A DNA stretch of 64,000 nucleotides from Sphingobium estronivorans (GTDB lineage: Bacteria; Pseudomonadota; Alphaproteobacteria; Sphingomonadales; Sphingomonadaceae), in NCBI RefSeq assembly GCF_008692605.1, contig NZ_LFCT01000025.1, positions 1 through 64,000 of the forward strand, given 5' to 3'. The notes beneath the pieces are model-generated. The model was not told the DNA's origin. It did not search any database and was given only the letters and a program-made list of their open reading frames with translations. The first letter of the stretch is position 1; the number at the start of each line of letters is the position of its first letter. Shown in pieces: positions 17,510-26,148 of the stretch. The position numbers were made by a program, and so were the translations under genes.

Positions 17510-18766
17510 CTATACCCTGAACCAATCAATCGCCATATACGCGGCCGTTTCGCCGGACCGGATCGCGCCCTCCATGGTCGCGGGCAGGCCCGTCTGCGTC
17601 CAGTCGCCCGCCAGAAACAGATTGCGCGCACCTGTCCGGGCGCCGGGACGCCGGGCATCCTGTTCGGGCGTGGCGGAGAAGGTCGCCCGCTTTTCCTTCA
17701 CGATCTGCCACGGCGGCATGGGCGCGGAAAAGCCATAGGCCCGCTGAATATCGTCCCAGAAGCGCCGGGCCAGCGCTTCGCGATCCATGTCCACCAGCGC
17801 GTCGGCGGCCGAAACCGTGACGGAAATGCGGTCGAAAAAGGCAAACAGCCATTGCGCCGTGCCGCCCAGGATGCCCAGCATTGACGGCGCATCCGCAGGC
17901 GGCGGAACCGCGAAATGCGCGTTGACGATGGCATGAAAGGCATCGGGCACGGTCAGTCCGGGCAACAGCACCGCCGCGACGGCCGGGGGAACGGCGAGTA
18001 TGACGATCTCATCCTCCTGCACAGCTTCCGGTCCATGACCCCAGTCCAGCGCCGCGACCCGATCCCCCTCCATGCCGATAGCCCGCAGACGGCGGCCCAG
18101 CGTCACCTCCGCCCCCTGCGCGGCCAGCCAGTCCAGCGCCGGATCGATGAAGGCCGCCGCCAGACCGGGATGGGCAATGCGCGGCAGGCTCGCCCGCCCG
18201 CCGCGCAGCAGCGATTCCCGCAGGACGGCGGCGGTCAGCTTCGCCGAACCCTTTGCGGACGGCGTATTGAGGATAGCGAGCAGCACCGGATCGATCAGGC
18301 GGGACCACAGGATTCCCGTGGCGCCCATCCGGTCGCCGACACAGTCCCCCGTCGCGCCAAAGAGCAGCTTGGCGAGCGCCAGATAGTCCTTCACCCCCGT
18401 ATCCGGCACGCGCCGGTTGCGGGACAATATCCACCAGGGCAGCGCACCGTCATTGATGCGGACCGTCCATCGCGCATCACGGGCAAGGTCGACGAAGCGG
18501 AAATCGGCATGGTCCGGCCCCGCCAGCGGCTCCCGGGCGCCGATCCTGTCGCGAAAGCGCCGCACCGCGTCATTGCCGGCCAGCACCAGATGATTGCCAT
18601 TGTCGATGGTCAGCCCGATCTGCGGATCATGATAGGACCGGCAGCGCCCACCGGCCTGGCCGGCGGCCTCCATGACCCGCACGGCCACCCCCGCCTCCGC
18701 CAGCCGGACCGCGGCGGACAGACCCGCCAGACCCGCGCCGACGACAATCGCCCGGCCAGTCTTCAC
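17510..18766 (-). CDS. hpnE: Hydroxysqualene dehydroxylase HpnE
   Basis: About 418 residues, an FAD-dependent amine-oxidase-like enzyme that reduces hydroxysqualene to squalene in the HpnCDE route. The N-terminal dinucleotide-binding fold VVGAGLAGLSAAVRLAEAG starts at residue 8, and the C-terminal FAD-contact sequence LFLAGDWTQTGLPATMEGA is present. I choose a GTG start at 18766 that overlaps the hpnD stop as GTGA; the longer open frame lies over hpnD. It comes third in the squalene-forming block, followed by shc. Confidence 0.93.
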   Translation of the reverse strand: MKTGRAIVVGAGLAGLSAAVRLAEAGVAVRVMEAAGQAGGRCRSYHDPQIGLTIDNGNHLVLAGNDAVRRFRDRIGAREPLAGPDHADFRFVDLARDARWTVRINDGALPWWILSRNRRVPDTGVKDYLALAKLLFGATGDCVGDRMGATGILWSRLIDPVLLAILNTPSAKGSAKLTAAVLRESLLRGGRASLPRIAHPGLAAAFIDPALDWLAAQGAEVTLGRRLRAIGMEGDRVAALDWGHGPEAVQEDEIVILAVPPAVAAVLLPGLTVPDAFHAIVNAHFAVPPPADAPSMLGILGGTAQWLFAFFDRISVTVSAADALVDMDREALARRFWDDIQRAYGFSAPMPPWQIVKEKRATFSATPEQDARRPGARTGARNLFLAGDWTQTGLPATMEGAIRSGETAAYMAIDWFRV

Positions 18767-19590
18767 CCGGTCACCATCAATCGCGCGACCGTCAGAATCA
18801 GCCTCAGCTTGTTGGTGCGGATCCTTTTGCGGGGCGGCGCCCAGCCGGTGCGGATCATCCGTGTCAGCAGCCGGGCATAGGCGCTTTCCATCAGCCGGGG
18901 CGCGATCAGCAGCCCCTGCGGCCGGCTGGCCAGCAGCTTGCCCGCCTGATCGAAATGCCGCTCCGCCCGGGCAGCGAGCCAGCGGCCAGCCGCATTCATG
19001 CGCGGATCGGCCGCCACCTGTTGCGGCGTGACGGGCACGATCCCCGCCGCCGCCAGCGCCTCGGCAGGGACATAGACGCGGCCGATGGCGGCGTCCTCGT
19101 CTATGTCGCGCAGGATGTTGGTCAGTTGCAGTGCCCGGCCAAGATGGTGGGACAGGACCAGGCCCGGCTCCCGCTCCATGCCGAAGACCCGTACCGACAG
19201 GCGTCCCACGGCGGAGGCGACACGGTCGCAATAAAGGTCCAGTTCGGCTTCGCCAGGCCAGCATATGTTGCGATCCACATCCATCGCCATGCCGTCGATC
19301 ACCGCTTCGAAATCGCAGCGGTCAAGGTCGAAGCGATCCACGGCGGACCGCAGGAAATCCGCCTGCCCCGCGTCGCGCCCGGCATAGAGTGCGTCGAGAT
19401 CGTTGCGCCATCGGTCCAATTGCGCGGTCCGCGCCGCGCGATGGCCCTGCTGGTCGTCGGCAATGTCGTCGACGATCCGGCAGAAATCGTAAATGGCGAA
19501 CATGGCATGCCGCTCGACGCGGGGCAGCACGCGCATCCCTGCATAGAAGGAACTGCGCGATGCGCCCGCTGCCACCGCCGCCTCGCTCAC
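18763..19590 (-). CDS. hpnD: Presqualene diphosphate synthase HpnD
   Basis: A 275-residue head-to-head prenyl synthase that joins two farnesyl diphosphates to presqualene diphosphate. The first aspartate motif DDIAD is at residues 41-45 and the second, NILRDIDED, lies near residue 160, followed by GRVYVPAE. Both motifs bind magnesium and diphosphate. The start ATG overlaps the end of hpnC by four bases (ATGA). Together with HpnC and HpnE it replaces the eukaryote-type squalene synthase. Confidence 0.94.
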   Translation of the reverse strand: MSEAAVAAGASRSSFYAGMRVLPRVERHAMFAIYDFCRIVDDIADDQQGHRAARTAQLDRWRNDLDALYAGRDAGQADFLRSAVDRFDLDRCDFEAVIDGMAMDVDRNICWPGEAELDLYCDRVASAVGRLSVRVFGMEREPGLVLSHHLGRALQLTNILRDIDEDAAIGRVYVPAEALAAAGIVPVTPQQVAADPRMNAAGRWLAARAERHFDQAGKLLASRPQGLLIAPRLMESAYARLLTRMIRTGWAPPRKRIRTNKLRLILTVARLMVTG

Positions 19591-20441
19591 GCGGCCCGCC
19601 GGAAAAGCGCGGGAAGCGCGGCGCCCGTGGCAAGGAAGAGCGTTTCTATCCTGCCGTGATGCACCCGCTCGCTCAAGGGATCGCGCCTTTCCAGCCGGTA
19701 GGTCAGGCTGCGGGCGAGCCGGTGGATGACCGCCACCTCCGCCGCCAGCCGCCGGTCGCGGATCAGCGCCACGAACGCCGCCGACTGGTCGAGCAGGTCG
19801 CGGGTCCGCCGCGCCAGACCGGCGATGATGGCGTGCAACCCCTCGCTCGCCCGGTCGCCCCCCAGTTCAGCGACGTCCAGCCCGGTATCGAGGGGGATGT
19901 AGACCCGGTCGAGCGTCCGATAATCCTTGCCGCAATCCTGAAGATGATTGACGATCTGCAACGCTGCGCACAGCGCGTCATTGGCCGGCCAGAGGCGCCT
20001 GTCCTCACCATGCACGTCCAGCACGAAGCGCCCCACCGGCATGGCCGAATAGCGGCAATAGCCGATCAGATCGGCCCAGTCGGCATAACGCGCCACGGTC
20101 ACGTCGCGCACGAAGGCGTCCAGCAGATCATGCGCGTGGACCGGATCGATGCCGCGTGCCGCCATCGCCTGCCGCAGCACCACGGCCTCCGCTGCGCCGT
20201 CACCGTCCAGCCCCCCGCGCATCCGGGCGAGCAGGGCCAGCTTTTCCTCCGTCGTGGCGGAAGGATGGTCGGCAATGTCGTCCGCCGCCCGTGCAAAACG
20301 ATAGAAGGCCATGATCGGCGGTCGATATTCCGCCTTGATGAGCAGGCTGGCGACGGGGAAATTCTCGTCGCGATGTCCCTTCCCCGATACCAATGGGTCC
20401 GAGGCCAATGGGCCCGATGCCAGTTCCGCCGCGTCCCTCAA
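19587..20441 (-). CDS. hpnC: Hydroxysqualene synthase HpnC
   Basis: About 284 residues, a squalene-synthase-like protein that converts presqualene diphosphate to hydroxysqualene. It has GKGHRDENFPVAS near the N-terminus, the first motif RAADDIAD and the second in the HpnC form NHLQDCGKDY. The only sensible starts are non-ATG: TTG at 20441 overlaps the hpnB stop as TTGA with GGGGAG immediately before it. The N-terminus holds a five-residue tandem repeat (SGPLA, SDPLV) coded by a 15-base DNA repeat, absent from the homologues I remember. The family call is secure, the exact start is not. Confidence 0.92.
   Translation of the reverse strand: MRDAAELASGPLASDPLVSGKGHRDENFPVASLLIKAEYRPPIMAFYRFARAADDIADHPSATTEEKLALLARMRGGLDGDGAAEAVVLRQAMAARGIDPVHAHDLLDAFVRDVTVARYADWADLIGYCRYSAMPVGRFVLDVHGEDRRLWPANDALCAALQIVNHLQDCGKDYRTLDRVYIPLDTGLDVAELGGDRASEGLHAIIAGLARRTRDLLDQSAAFVALIRDRRLAAEVAVIHRLARSLTYRLERRDPLSERVHHGRIETLFLATGAALPALFRRAA
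20385..20414 (-). repeat. 15-bp tandem repeat (2 copies) in hpnC
   Basis: Two adjacent 15-base units, cgataccaatgggtc and cgaggccaatgggcc on the plus strand, with the start of a third. They code for the five-residue repeat SGPLA/SDPLV in the HpnC N-terminus. The unit keeps the frame, so it looks like a recent in-frame slip. Confidence 0.7.
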
Positions 20442-21568
20442 CTCCCCGCTCCCGCTTGCGCCCGCCCCTTCCACATGCCCCCCCGACCGCGCGACTGCTG
20501 CCACGCCGATAGCAGGGTGCATCCGGCGTAAAAAGCCGCGATCACCGGCAAGGCCGCGCCCCAGAGCGGACTGCGGCGATAGAAGTGCAGCATGGGCTGG
20601 AAGGACAGGCTCATCGCCAGCCATGCCCCCAGCCCCGACCAGCGCGCCAGCCCCTGTCCGAACAGGGCCAGCAAGGGCGGCGCGACATAGATCAGCAGCA
20701 TCCCCGCCAGCGTCGCCGCGAGCAGCCAGGGCGAATAGCGAAGCTGCGCATAGGCCGAACGCGAAATCATCGCCGCGATCGAGGCAAAGTCCCGATAGGG
20801 CCGAATGCTGACCGAACGATCGGTGAGGCCCAGCCAGACCGGCCCGTGCCGCTTGAGCAGCGCACCCAGCGTACAATCGTCGATCAGCGCGCCCCGGATC
20901 GCGCCGATTCCTCCCGCCTGCTCCAGCGCCGTCCGCCGCACGAGCATGCAACCGCCCGCCGCCGCGCCAAGACCGCCCGGCCGGTTCACCTGTCCGAAGG
21001 GATAGAGCATCTGGAAGAAAAAGACGAAGGCCGGCACCAGCATCCGTTCCGCCAGGGTTTCGCAGCGCAGCCGCGCCATCAGGCTGACCAGCGACAGGTT
21101 GTCAGCCTCCCCCCGCGCCACCAGCGTCCGCAATGTGTCCGGCGCATGGGCGATGTCGGCATCGGTCAACCACAGCCAGACCGGCACCGGACCGGCATGG
21201 GCGACGCCCTGATGCAGCGCCCAGAGCTTGCCGGTCCAGCCGTCGGGCAGAGACGCGCCGGTCAGCACCGTGACCTTTTCCGATCCCAGCGCACGGGCGA
21301 TGGCGCCGGTGTCGTCGCTGCTGCCGTCATCGACCAAAAGGATGCGGAATCGGCCCGGATAATCCTGCGCGATCAGGCTGCCGACGGATCGGGCGATGAC
21401 ATCCGCCTCGTCGCGGGCGGGGACGATCGCCGTCGCATCGGGCCAGCACCGCGGCGATGACGGCAGGTGCCTGCCGTCCCGCTCCCGCGCCAGCCAGAAG
21501 CCGTCCCGGCCCAGCAGCAGGCCAAGCCATATCGCCAGCACCGCCATGCCAAGCCCCGGCGCGATCAT
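20438..21568 (-). CDS. hpnB: Hopene-associated glycosyltransferase HpnB
   Basis: A 376-residue family 2 glycosyltransferase anchored in the inner membrane. An N-terminal helix (residues 5-22) precedes the GT-A domain with VPARDEADVI, the nucleotide-binding LLVDDGSSDD and the metal motif LTDADIAHAP. C-terminal membrane helices follow (about 280-360). HpnB is found in most hopanoid operons, but its substrate is not settled to my knowledge. The start ATG overlaps the hpnA stop by four bases (ATGA), and its stop overlaps the hpnC TTG start. Confidence 0.92.
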   Translation of the reverse strand: MIAPGLGMAVLAIWLGLLLGRDGFWLARERDGRHLPSSPRCWPDATAIVPARDEADVIARSVGSLIAQDYPGRFRILLVDDGSSDDTGAIARALGSEKVTVLTGASLPDGWTGKLWALHQGVAHAGPVPVWLWLTDADIAHAPDTLRTLVARGEADNLSLVSLMARLRCETLAERMLVPAFVFFFQMLYPFGQVNRPGGLGAAAGGCMLVRRTALEQAGGIGAIRGALIDDCTLGALLKRHGPVWLGLTDRSVSIRPYRDFASIAAMISRSAYAQLRYSPWLLAATLAGMLLIYVAPPLLALFGQGLARWSGLGAWLAMSLSFQPMLHFYRRSPLWGAALPVIAAFYAGCTLLSAWQQSRGRGGMWKGRAQAGAGS

Positions 21569-22569
21569 CGGATCATTCCCGCTTGCCGGAACCAGTCGAT
21601 GGCGTCGCCCATCGCCTCCTGCCAGGGCCGGGCGATATAGCCCAGCTCTTGCTCCGCCTTTTCCGAACTGAAGAACATCCGGTGTCGCGCCATGCGCAGC
21701 GAATCGAGTGTGAGGAAGGGATCGCGCTTGCCCGACAGCCGGGCCAGTCCCTCATTGACCCATGCCAGCGGCATCAGCGGCGCGCGCGGCAGGCGCAGGC
21801 GCGGCGGCCTGCGCCCCATGCGGACGGCGATTTCGGCCAGCATGTCTCCCAGCATCACATCCTGCCCGCCAAGGATATAGCGCTGTCCGACCGCGCCCTT
21901 TTCCAGCGCGAGGAGATGCCCTCTGGCGACATCGTCGACATGGACGAGGTTGAGGCCGGAATCGAGATAGGCGGGCATCCGGCCGTTCGCCGCCTCGACG
22001 ATGATCCTGCCCGTGGGCGTCGGCCTGACATCGCGTGGGCCGATGGGGGTCGATGGCTGGACGATCATGGCGGGCAGCCCCTCCCGCGCGACCATCTGCT
22101 CGACCAGCCGTTCCGCCACCACCTTGCTGCGTTTATAGGCACCGATGGCTTCCGACGGGGCCGCCGCCGCCCGTTCGTCCACCGCACCGGCATCGGAGGG
22201 CTTCAGCGTGGCGACGCTGCTGGTATAGACGATCCGTTCCACGCCCGTCTTCAGCGCCGCGCGCATGACGCTTTGCGTGCCGGCCAGATTGTTGCGGACG
22301 ATCTCCTCCGGGTCGGGAGCCCAAAGCCGGTAGTCGGCGGCGACGTGGAACAGCGTGCCGACGCCCCGCAGGGCGCTTTCCATGGCATCGCTATCGCGCA
22401 CATCCCCCTCGACCAGTTCGCCGGGGAAATCCACGAGGTTCACGGGCGAACTGCTGGCCCGCACCAGACCACGCACCCTGCATCCACGGCCCGCAAGCGC
22501 CCGGGCGACCGCCGAGCCGACAAAGCCCGACACGCCGGTCACGAGAATCAGGCCGCTGGATTCAGACAT
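21565..22569 (-). CDS. hpnA: Hopanoid-associated sugar epimerase HpnA
   Basis: A 334-residue extended short-chain dehydrogenase of the NAD-dependent epimerase/dihydroflavonol reductase type. The Rossmann motif is VTGVSGFVGSAVARAL at the N-terminus, with VYTSSVATLK and the YKRSK catalytic pair (YxxxK) in the middle. It is the first gene of the seven-gene operon hpnA-B-C-D-E-shc-G and is divergent from hpnI. Its function in hopanoid decoration is inferred only from genomic context in the literature. Confidence 0.92.
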   Translation of the reverse strand: MSESSGLILVTGVSGFVGSAVARALAGRGCRVRGLVRASSSPVNLVDFPGELVEGDVRDSDAMESALRGVGTLFHVAADYRLWAPDPEEIVRNNLAGTQSVMRAALKTGVERIVYTSSVATLKPSDAGAVDERAAAAPSEAIGAYKRSKVVAERLVEQMVAREGLPAMIVQPSTPIGPRDVRPTPTGRIIVEAANGRMPAYLDSGLNLVHVDDVARGHLLALEKGAVGQRYILGGQDVMLGDMLAEIAVRMGRRPPRLRLPRAPLMPLAWVNEGLARLSGKRDPFLTLDSLRMARHRMFFSSEKAEQELGYIARPWQEAMGDAIDWFRQAGMIR

Positions 22570-22694
22570 TTCCGACCGAACATCCGCATGATTGCCTACA
22601 GTTCATGCTATTCCTATTCCCGCAAACGGAACTGGCAAGTATCTCCGGCATGTTTCCGAACGTTTTCACCGTGCCCGGTTCTGGAAGGAAGGCC
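22570..22694. promoter_or_regulatory. Divergent intergenic region hpnA / hpnI
   Basis: This 125-base gap lies between two divergent hopanoid operons and should hold both promoters. The stretch at 22595-22660 is richer in A and T than its surroundings. I cannot assign boxes or an operator. A strong ribosome site, GGAAGGAAGG, sits at the hpnI end. Confidence 0.4.
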
Positions 22695-23852
22695 ATGCTG
22701 ACCCTCATGCTGTCCGCCATCGGATGGGCGCTGCTGCTGCTGGCGGGGATCGGCATGCTCTACATGGCGGTCGCGACTTTCACGCTGAACCGATTTCTGG
22801 GCAAGCCCGAACAGCCGTCACCCGGCAATGAAGCTGTCACCATCCTCAAGCCCCTGCACGGATGGGAACCGCACCTCATCGACAATCTCGCCAGCTTCAT
22901 CGAACAGGATCATGCGGTCGCGATTCAGTTGCTCTGTGGCGTGCAACGGCCCGACGATCCCGCTATCGAAACCGTGCGGATGCTCCAGACCCGCTATCCG
23001 GGCGCCCGCATCGACCTGATCGTGGATGAGACCTGCCATGGGTCGAACGGAAAAATATCGAACCTCATCAACATGATGCGCCATGCGGCCCATGACGTCC
23101 TGATCCTCAGCGACAGCGACATGGCGGTGGACCGCGACTATCTGTCCCGGCTGCTCGCCGCCCTGCGTCGACCGGGAACGGGCGCCGTCACCTGCCTTTA
23201 TGGCGGGCGGGGCGACAATGGCGTCTGGTCGCGCCTCGCCGCTGCGGGGAGCAGCTATCAATTCCTGCCCAGCCTCATCTTTGCGAAAGTCCATGGCATG
23301 GCGTCGCCCTGCATGGGATCGACCATCGCCCTGCGGCGCGGGACGCTGGACGCGATGGGCGGCTTTGCCCGTTTCGCGGACATATTGGCGGACGATCATG
23401 CGATGGGGCAGGCCGTGGAGCGACTCGGCCTTTCCATAGCGATGCCGCCCATGCTGCTGACCCATGCGTTCACCGATGCCCGGCTGCGCGACCTGTGGCG
23501 GCATGAATTGCGCTGGGCGGCAACGGTGCGCGGCCTTGCCCCGGCGGGCCATGCGGCGTCGTTCATCGCCCTCCCCCTGCCGCTGGCGCTGGCGGCGCTG
23601 CCCTTCCATCCGAGTCCCGCCCTGGCGGCGCTGGCAGCGACTCTGATCGTGCGATTCTGCACGAAATGGGCCGTCGACCGTCACGCCAGGATCATTTCCG
23701 CGTCATTCTGGACCCTGCCGTTCCGCGATATGTTGAGTTTCGCGATTTTCATCGCCAGCTTCTTCGTCCGATCGGTTGATTGGCGTGGAACGGCGCTTAA
23801 TATGGTGGGCGACGGGCGCGTCACGTCTTCTTCGGAGACTGCCAGAACATGA
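22695..23852 (+). CDS. hpnI: Hopanoid glycosyltransferase HpnI
   Basis: A 385-residue ceramide-glucosyltransferase-like (GT21-type) enzyme. It attaches N-acetylglucosamine to bacteriohopanetetrol in the HpnI-HpnK route to BHT glucosamine. An N-terminal membrane helix (residues 5-30) precedes the GT domain with VDETCHGSNGK, ILSDSDMAVDRDYL and the RW-type motif HELRWAATVRG; C-terminal helices follow. The start at 22695 has GGAAGGAAGG upstream; the longer frame from 22605 lacks one. The stop overlaps the hpnJ ATG (ATGA). Confidence 0.92.
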   Translation: MLTLMLSAIGWALLLLAGIGMLYMAVATFTLNRFLGKPEQPSPGNEAVTILKPLHGWEPHLIDNLASFIEQDHAVAIQLLCGVQRPDDPAIETVRMLQTRYPGARIDLIVDETCHGSNGKISNLINMMRHAAHDVLILSDSDMAVDRDYLSRLLAALRRPGTGAVTCLYGGRGDNGVWSRLAAAGSSYQFLPSLIFAKVHGMASPCMGSTIALRRGTLDAMGGFARFADILADDHAMGQAVERLGLSIAMPPMLLTHAFTDARLRDLWRHELRWAATVRGLAPAGHAASFIALPLPLALAALPFHPSPALAALAATLIVRFCTKWAVDRHARIISASFWTLPFRDMLSFAIFIASFFVRSVDWRGTALNMVGDGRVTSSSETART

Positions 23853-25294
23853 TGTCCACGCTATTCCTGCAGGGCCCCTCTTTCGACGGGTATGACGGCG
23901 GCGCCGGCGCGCGTTATCAGATGAAGCGCGAGGTGAAGTCCTTCTGGTATCCGACATGGCTGGCCCAGCCCGCCGCGATGGTGGAGGGGTCGAAGCTGAT
24001 CGACGCCCCCGCGCACGACCTGTCATGGGACGATATCGCGCATGAGGTGGACGGCAGGGATCTGGTGATCCTTCACACCTCCACCCCCAGCTTCAATCAG
24101 GACGTGCGCACCGCCGAACTGGTCAAGGCGCGCAACCCCAAAGCCTTGATCGGCATGATCGGCGCGAAGGTGGCGGTCGAGAGTGAAAAGGCGCTGAACG
24201 CCAGCGCGGCGATCGATTTCGTCTGCCGCAACGAATTCGACTTCACCATCGTGGATGTCGCCAACGGCATGCCGCTGCGCGAGGTGGAGGGGATTTCCTG
24301 GCGCGATTCCGACGGTTCGATCATCCACAACCGGGACCGCAAGATCGTGGAGGACATGGATTCGCTCCCGTTCGTCTCTCCGGTCTACAAGCGCGACCTG
24401 ACCATCGAAAAATATTTCGGCGGCTATCTGAAACATCCCTATGTCAGCTTCTACACCGGCCGCGGGTGCAAGAGCCGTTGCACCTTCTGCCTGTGGCCGC
24501 AGACCGTGGGCGGCCACAATTACCGCACCCGCTCGATCCCGCATGTGATCGGCGAGGTGAAATATATCATGGAGAATATCCCCCAGACCAAGGAGATATT
24601 CTTCGACGATGACACGCTGACCGACAATGGTCCGCGCGTGGAGGAACTGGCGGTCGCGCTGGGCAAGCTGGGCTTTGGCAAACCGGGTTTCCCGATGAGC
24701 TGGAGCTGCAATGCCAAGGCGAACGTCCCGCGCAAGACGCTGGAAATATTGAAGGCCAATGGTCTCCGCCTGCTGCTGGTCGGCTATGAAAGCGGCAACC
24801 AGAAGATATTGCACAATATCAAAAAGGGTCTGCGCGTCGATGTCGCGCGGCAGTTCACGAAGGATTGCCACGAACTGGGCATCGTGATCCACGGCACCTT
24901 CATCCTCGGCCTTCCCGGCGAAACCGAGGATACGATCGAGGAAACGATCAACTACGCCAAGGAAATCGATCCGCACACGATCCAGGTCTCGCTGGCCGCG
25001 CCCTATCCGGGCACGTTCCTCTACAAGCAGGCGATCGACAATGGCTGGTTCGACGGCACGGATCACCTGCTGACCGATGGCGGCAACCAGATCGCGCAGT
25101 TGAGCTACGACCATCTGCCCGCGCCGCTGATCTTCGATAAGGTGGAGGAATTCTACCGGCGCTTCTATTTCCGCCCGTCCAAGATCGGATCGATCCTGTG
25201 GGAAATGATCCGCGACTGGGACATGATGAAGCGCCGCCTGCGCGAAGGCCTAGAATTTTTCGAATTTCTGCGCAAGCGCAAGGAAGCCGCCTGA
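23849..25294 (+). CDS. hpnJ: Hopanoid radical SAM protein HpnJ
   Basis: A 481-residue B12-binding-domain radical SAM enzyme. The N-terminal cobalamin-like domain spans about residues 1-150. The cluster cysteines are C207, C211 and C214 (GRGCKSRCTFC), followed by a full TIM-barrel half and a helical tail. HpnJ acts on the ribose-derived side chain to give the cyclitol ether of bacteriohopanetetrol. It overlaps hpnI by four bases and is followed by hpnK after 8 bases. Confidence 0.94.
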   Translation: MMSTLFLQGPSFDGYDGGAGARYQMKREVKSFWYPTWLAQPAAMVEGSKLIDAPAHDLSWDDIAHEVDGRDLVILHTSTPSFNQDVRTAELVKARNPKALIGMIGAKVAVESEKALNASAAIDFVCRNEFDFTIVDVANGMPLREVEGISWRDSDGSIIHNRDRKIVEDMDSLPFVSPVYKRDLTIEKYFGGYLKHPYVSFYTGRGCKSRCTFCLWPQTVGGHNYRTRSIPHVIGEVKYIMENIPQTKEIFFDDDTLTDNGPRVEELAVALGKLGFGKPGFPMSWSCNAKANVPRKTLEILKANGLRLLLVGYESGNQKILHNIKKGLRVDVARQFTKDCHELGIVIHGTFILGLPGETEDTIEETINYAKEIDPHTIQVSLAAPYPGTFLYKQAIDNGWFDGTDHLLTDGGNQIAQLSYDHLPAPLIFDKVEEFYRRFYFRPSKIGSILWEMIRDWDMMKRRLREGLEFFEFLRKRKEAA

Positions 25295-25302
25295 CGGTTC
25301 CC

Positions 25303-26148
25303 GTGAAACGGCTGATCGTCACCGCCGACGATTTCGGTGCTTCGCTGGAAGTCAACGAAGCGGTCGAACGGGCCCATCGGGACGGTATTTTAACTGCCGC
25401 CAGCCTGATGGTGGGCGGGGCCGCCATGGACGATGCCGTCGAACGGGCAAGGCGGCTGCCCTCGCTCGGTGTCGGATTGCACATCGTGCTGGTCGATGAA
25501 CGGCCTGTGCTGCCGCCGGATCGGATTCCGGCTCTGGTCGATGCGCGCGGCGATTTTCGCACGGACATGGTGCGCGCGGCCGTGCGGATCTTCGCCTCTC
25601 CCGCCACGCGCCGCCAACTCACCGCAGAAGTGGAGGCGCAGTTCGCGGCTTTTGCGGCCACCGGCCTGCCGCTTGACCATGTGAACGCGCACAAGCATTT
25701 CCACCTGCACCCGACCATCGCGGCCACCCTCATCACAGTGGGCGGTGTCCATGCCATGCGGGCGGTCCGTGCGCCGGTTGAACCGGCTCCGATTCTGCGC
25801 GCGGTGGACGGCACGCGCGCAGCCTCCCCGATAGAGGATATATGGGCAAGGCGGGTCCGGCGGCGGATGCGGGACGCCGCCATTGTCACGCCGGATCAGG
25901 TCTTCGGCCTCGCATGGTCGGGAGCGATGATTGCACCGCGCCTCCATGGCCTGCTGGAGCATCTGCCCGACGGCCTCACGGAAATCTATGTTCACCCGGC
26001 GACCGGCCCCTATGCCGGATCGGCGCCGGGCTATCGTTATGCAGAGGAGCTGGCGGCGCTGACGGCCCCTCTTGCCAAACAGGCAGTAGCGCGCAATGGC
26101 ATCATCCTCGGACGCTTTGCGGACTTTATCGAAGGAGAGCGCTCATGA
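25303..26148 (+). CDS. hpnK: Hopanoid deacetylase HpnK (YdjC/ChbG fold)
   Basis: A 281-residue carbohydrate deacetylase that removes the acetyl group from BHT-N-acetylglucosamine. The metal site is visible in TADDFGAS (D9, D10) and in the HVNAHKHFHLHP segment. The start is a GTG at 25303, 8 bases after hpnJ; the longer open frame lies inside hpnJ. The stop overlaps the ATG of the next gene (ATGA), so the ferritin-like protein is translated with it. Confidence 0.92.
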   Translation: MKRLIVTADDFGASLEVNEAVERAHRDGILTAASLMVGGAAMDDAVERARRLPSLGVGLHIVLVDERPVLPPDRIPALVDARGDFRTDMVRAAVRIFASPATRRQLTAEVEAQFAAFAATGLPLDHVNAHKHFHLHPTIAATLITVGGVHAMRAVRAPVEPAPILRAVDGTRAASPIEDIWARRVRRRMRDAAIVTPDQVFGLAWSGAMIAPRLHGLLEHLPDGLTEIYVHPATGPYAGSAPGYRYAEELAALTAPLAKQAVARNGIILGRFADFIEGERS

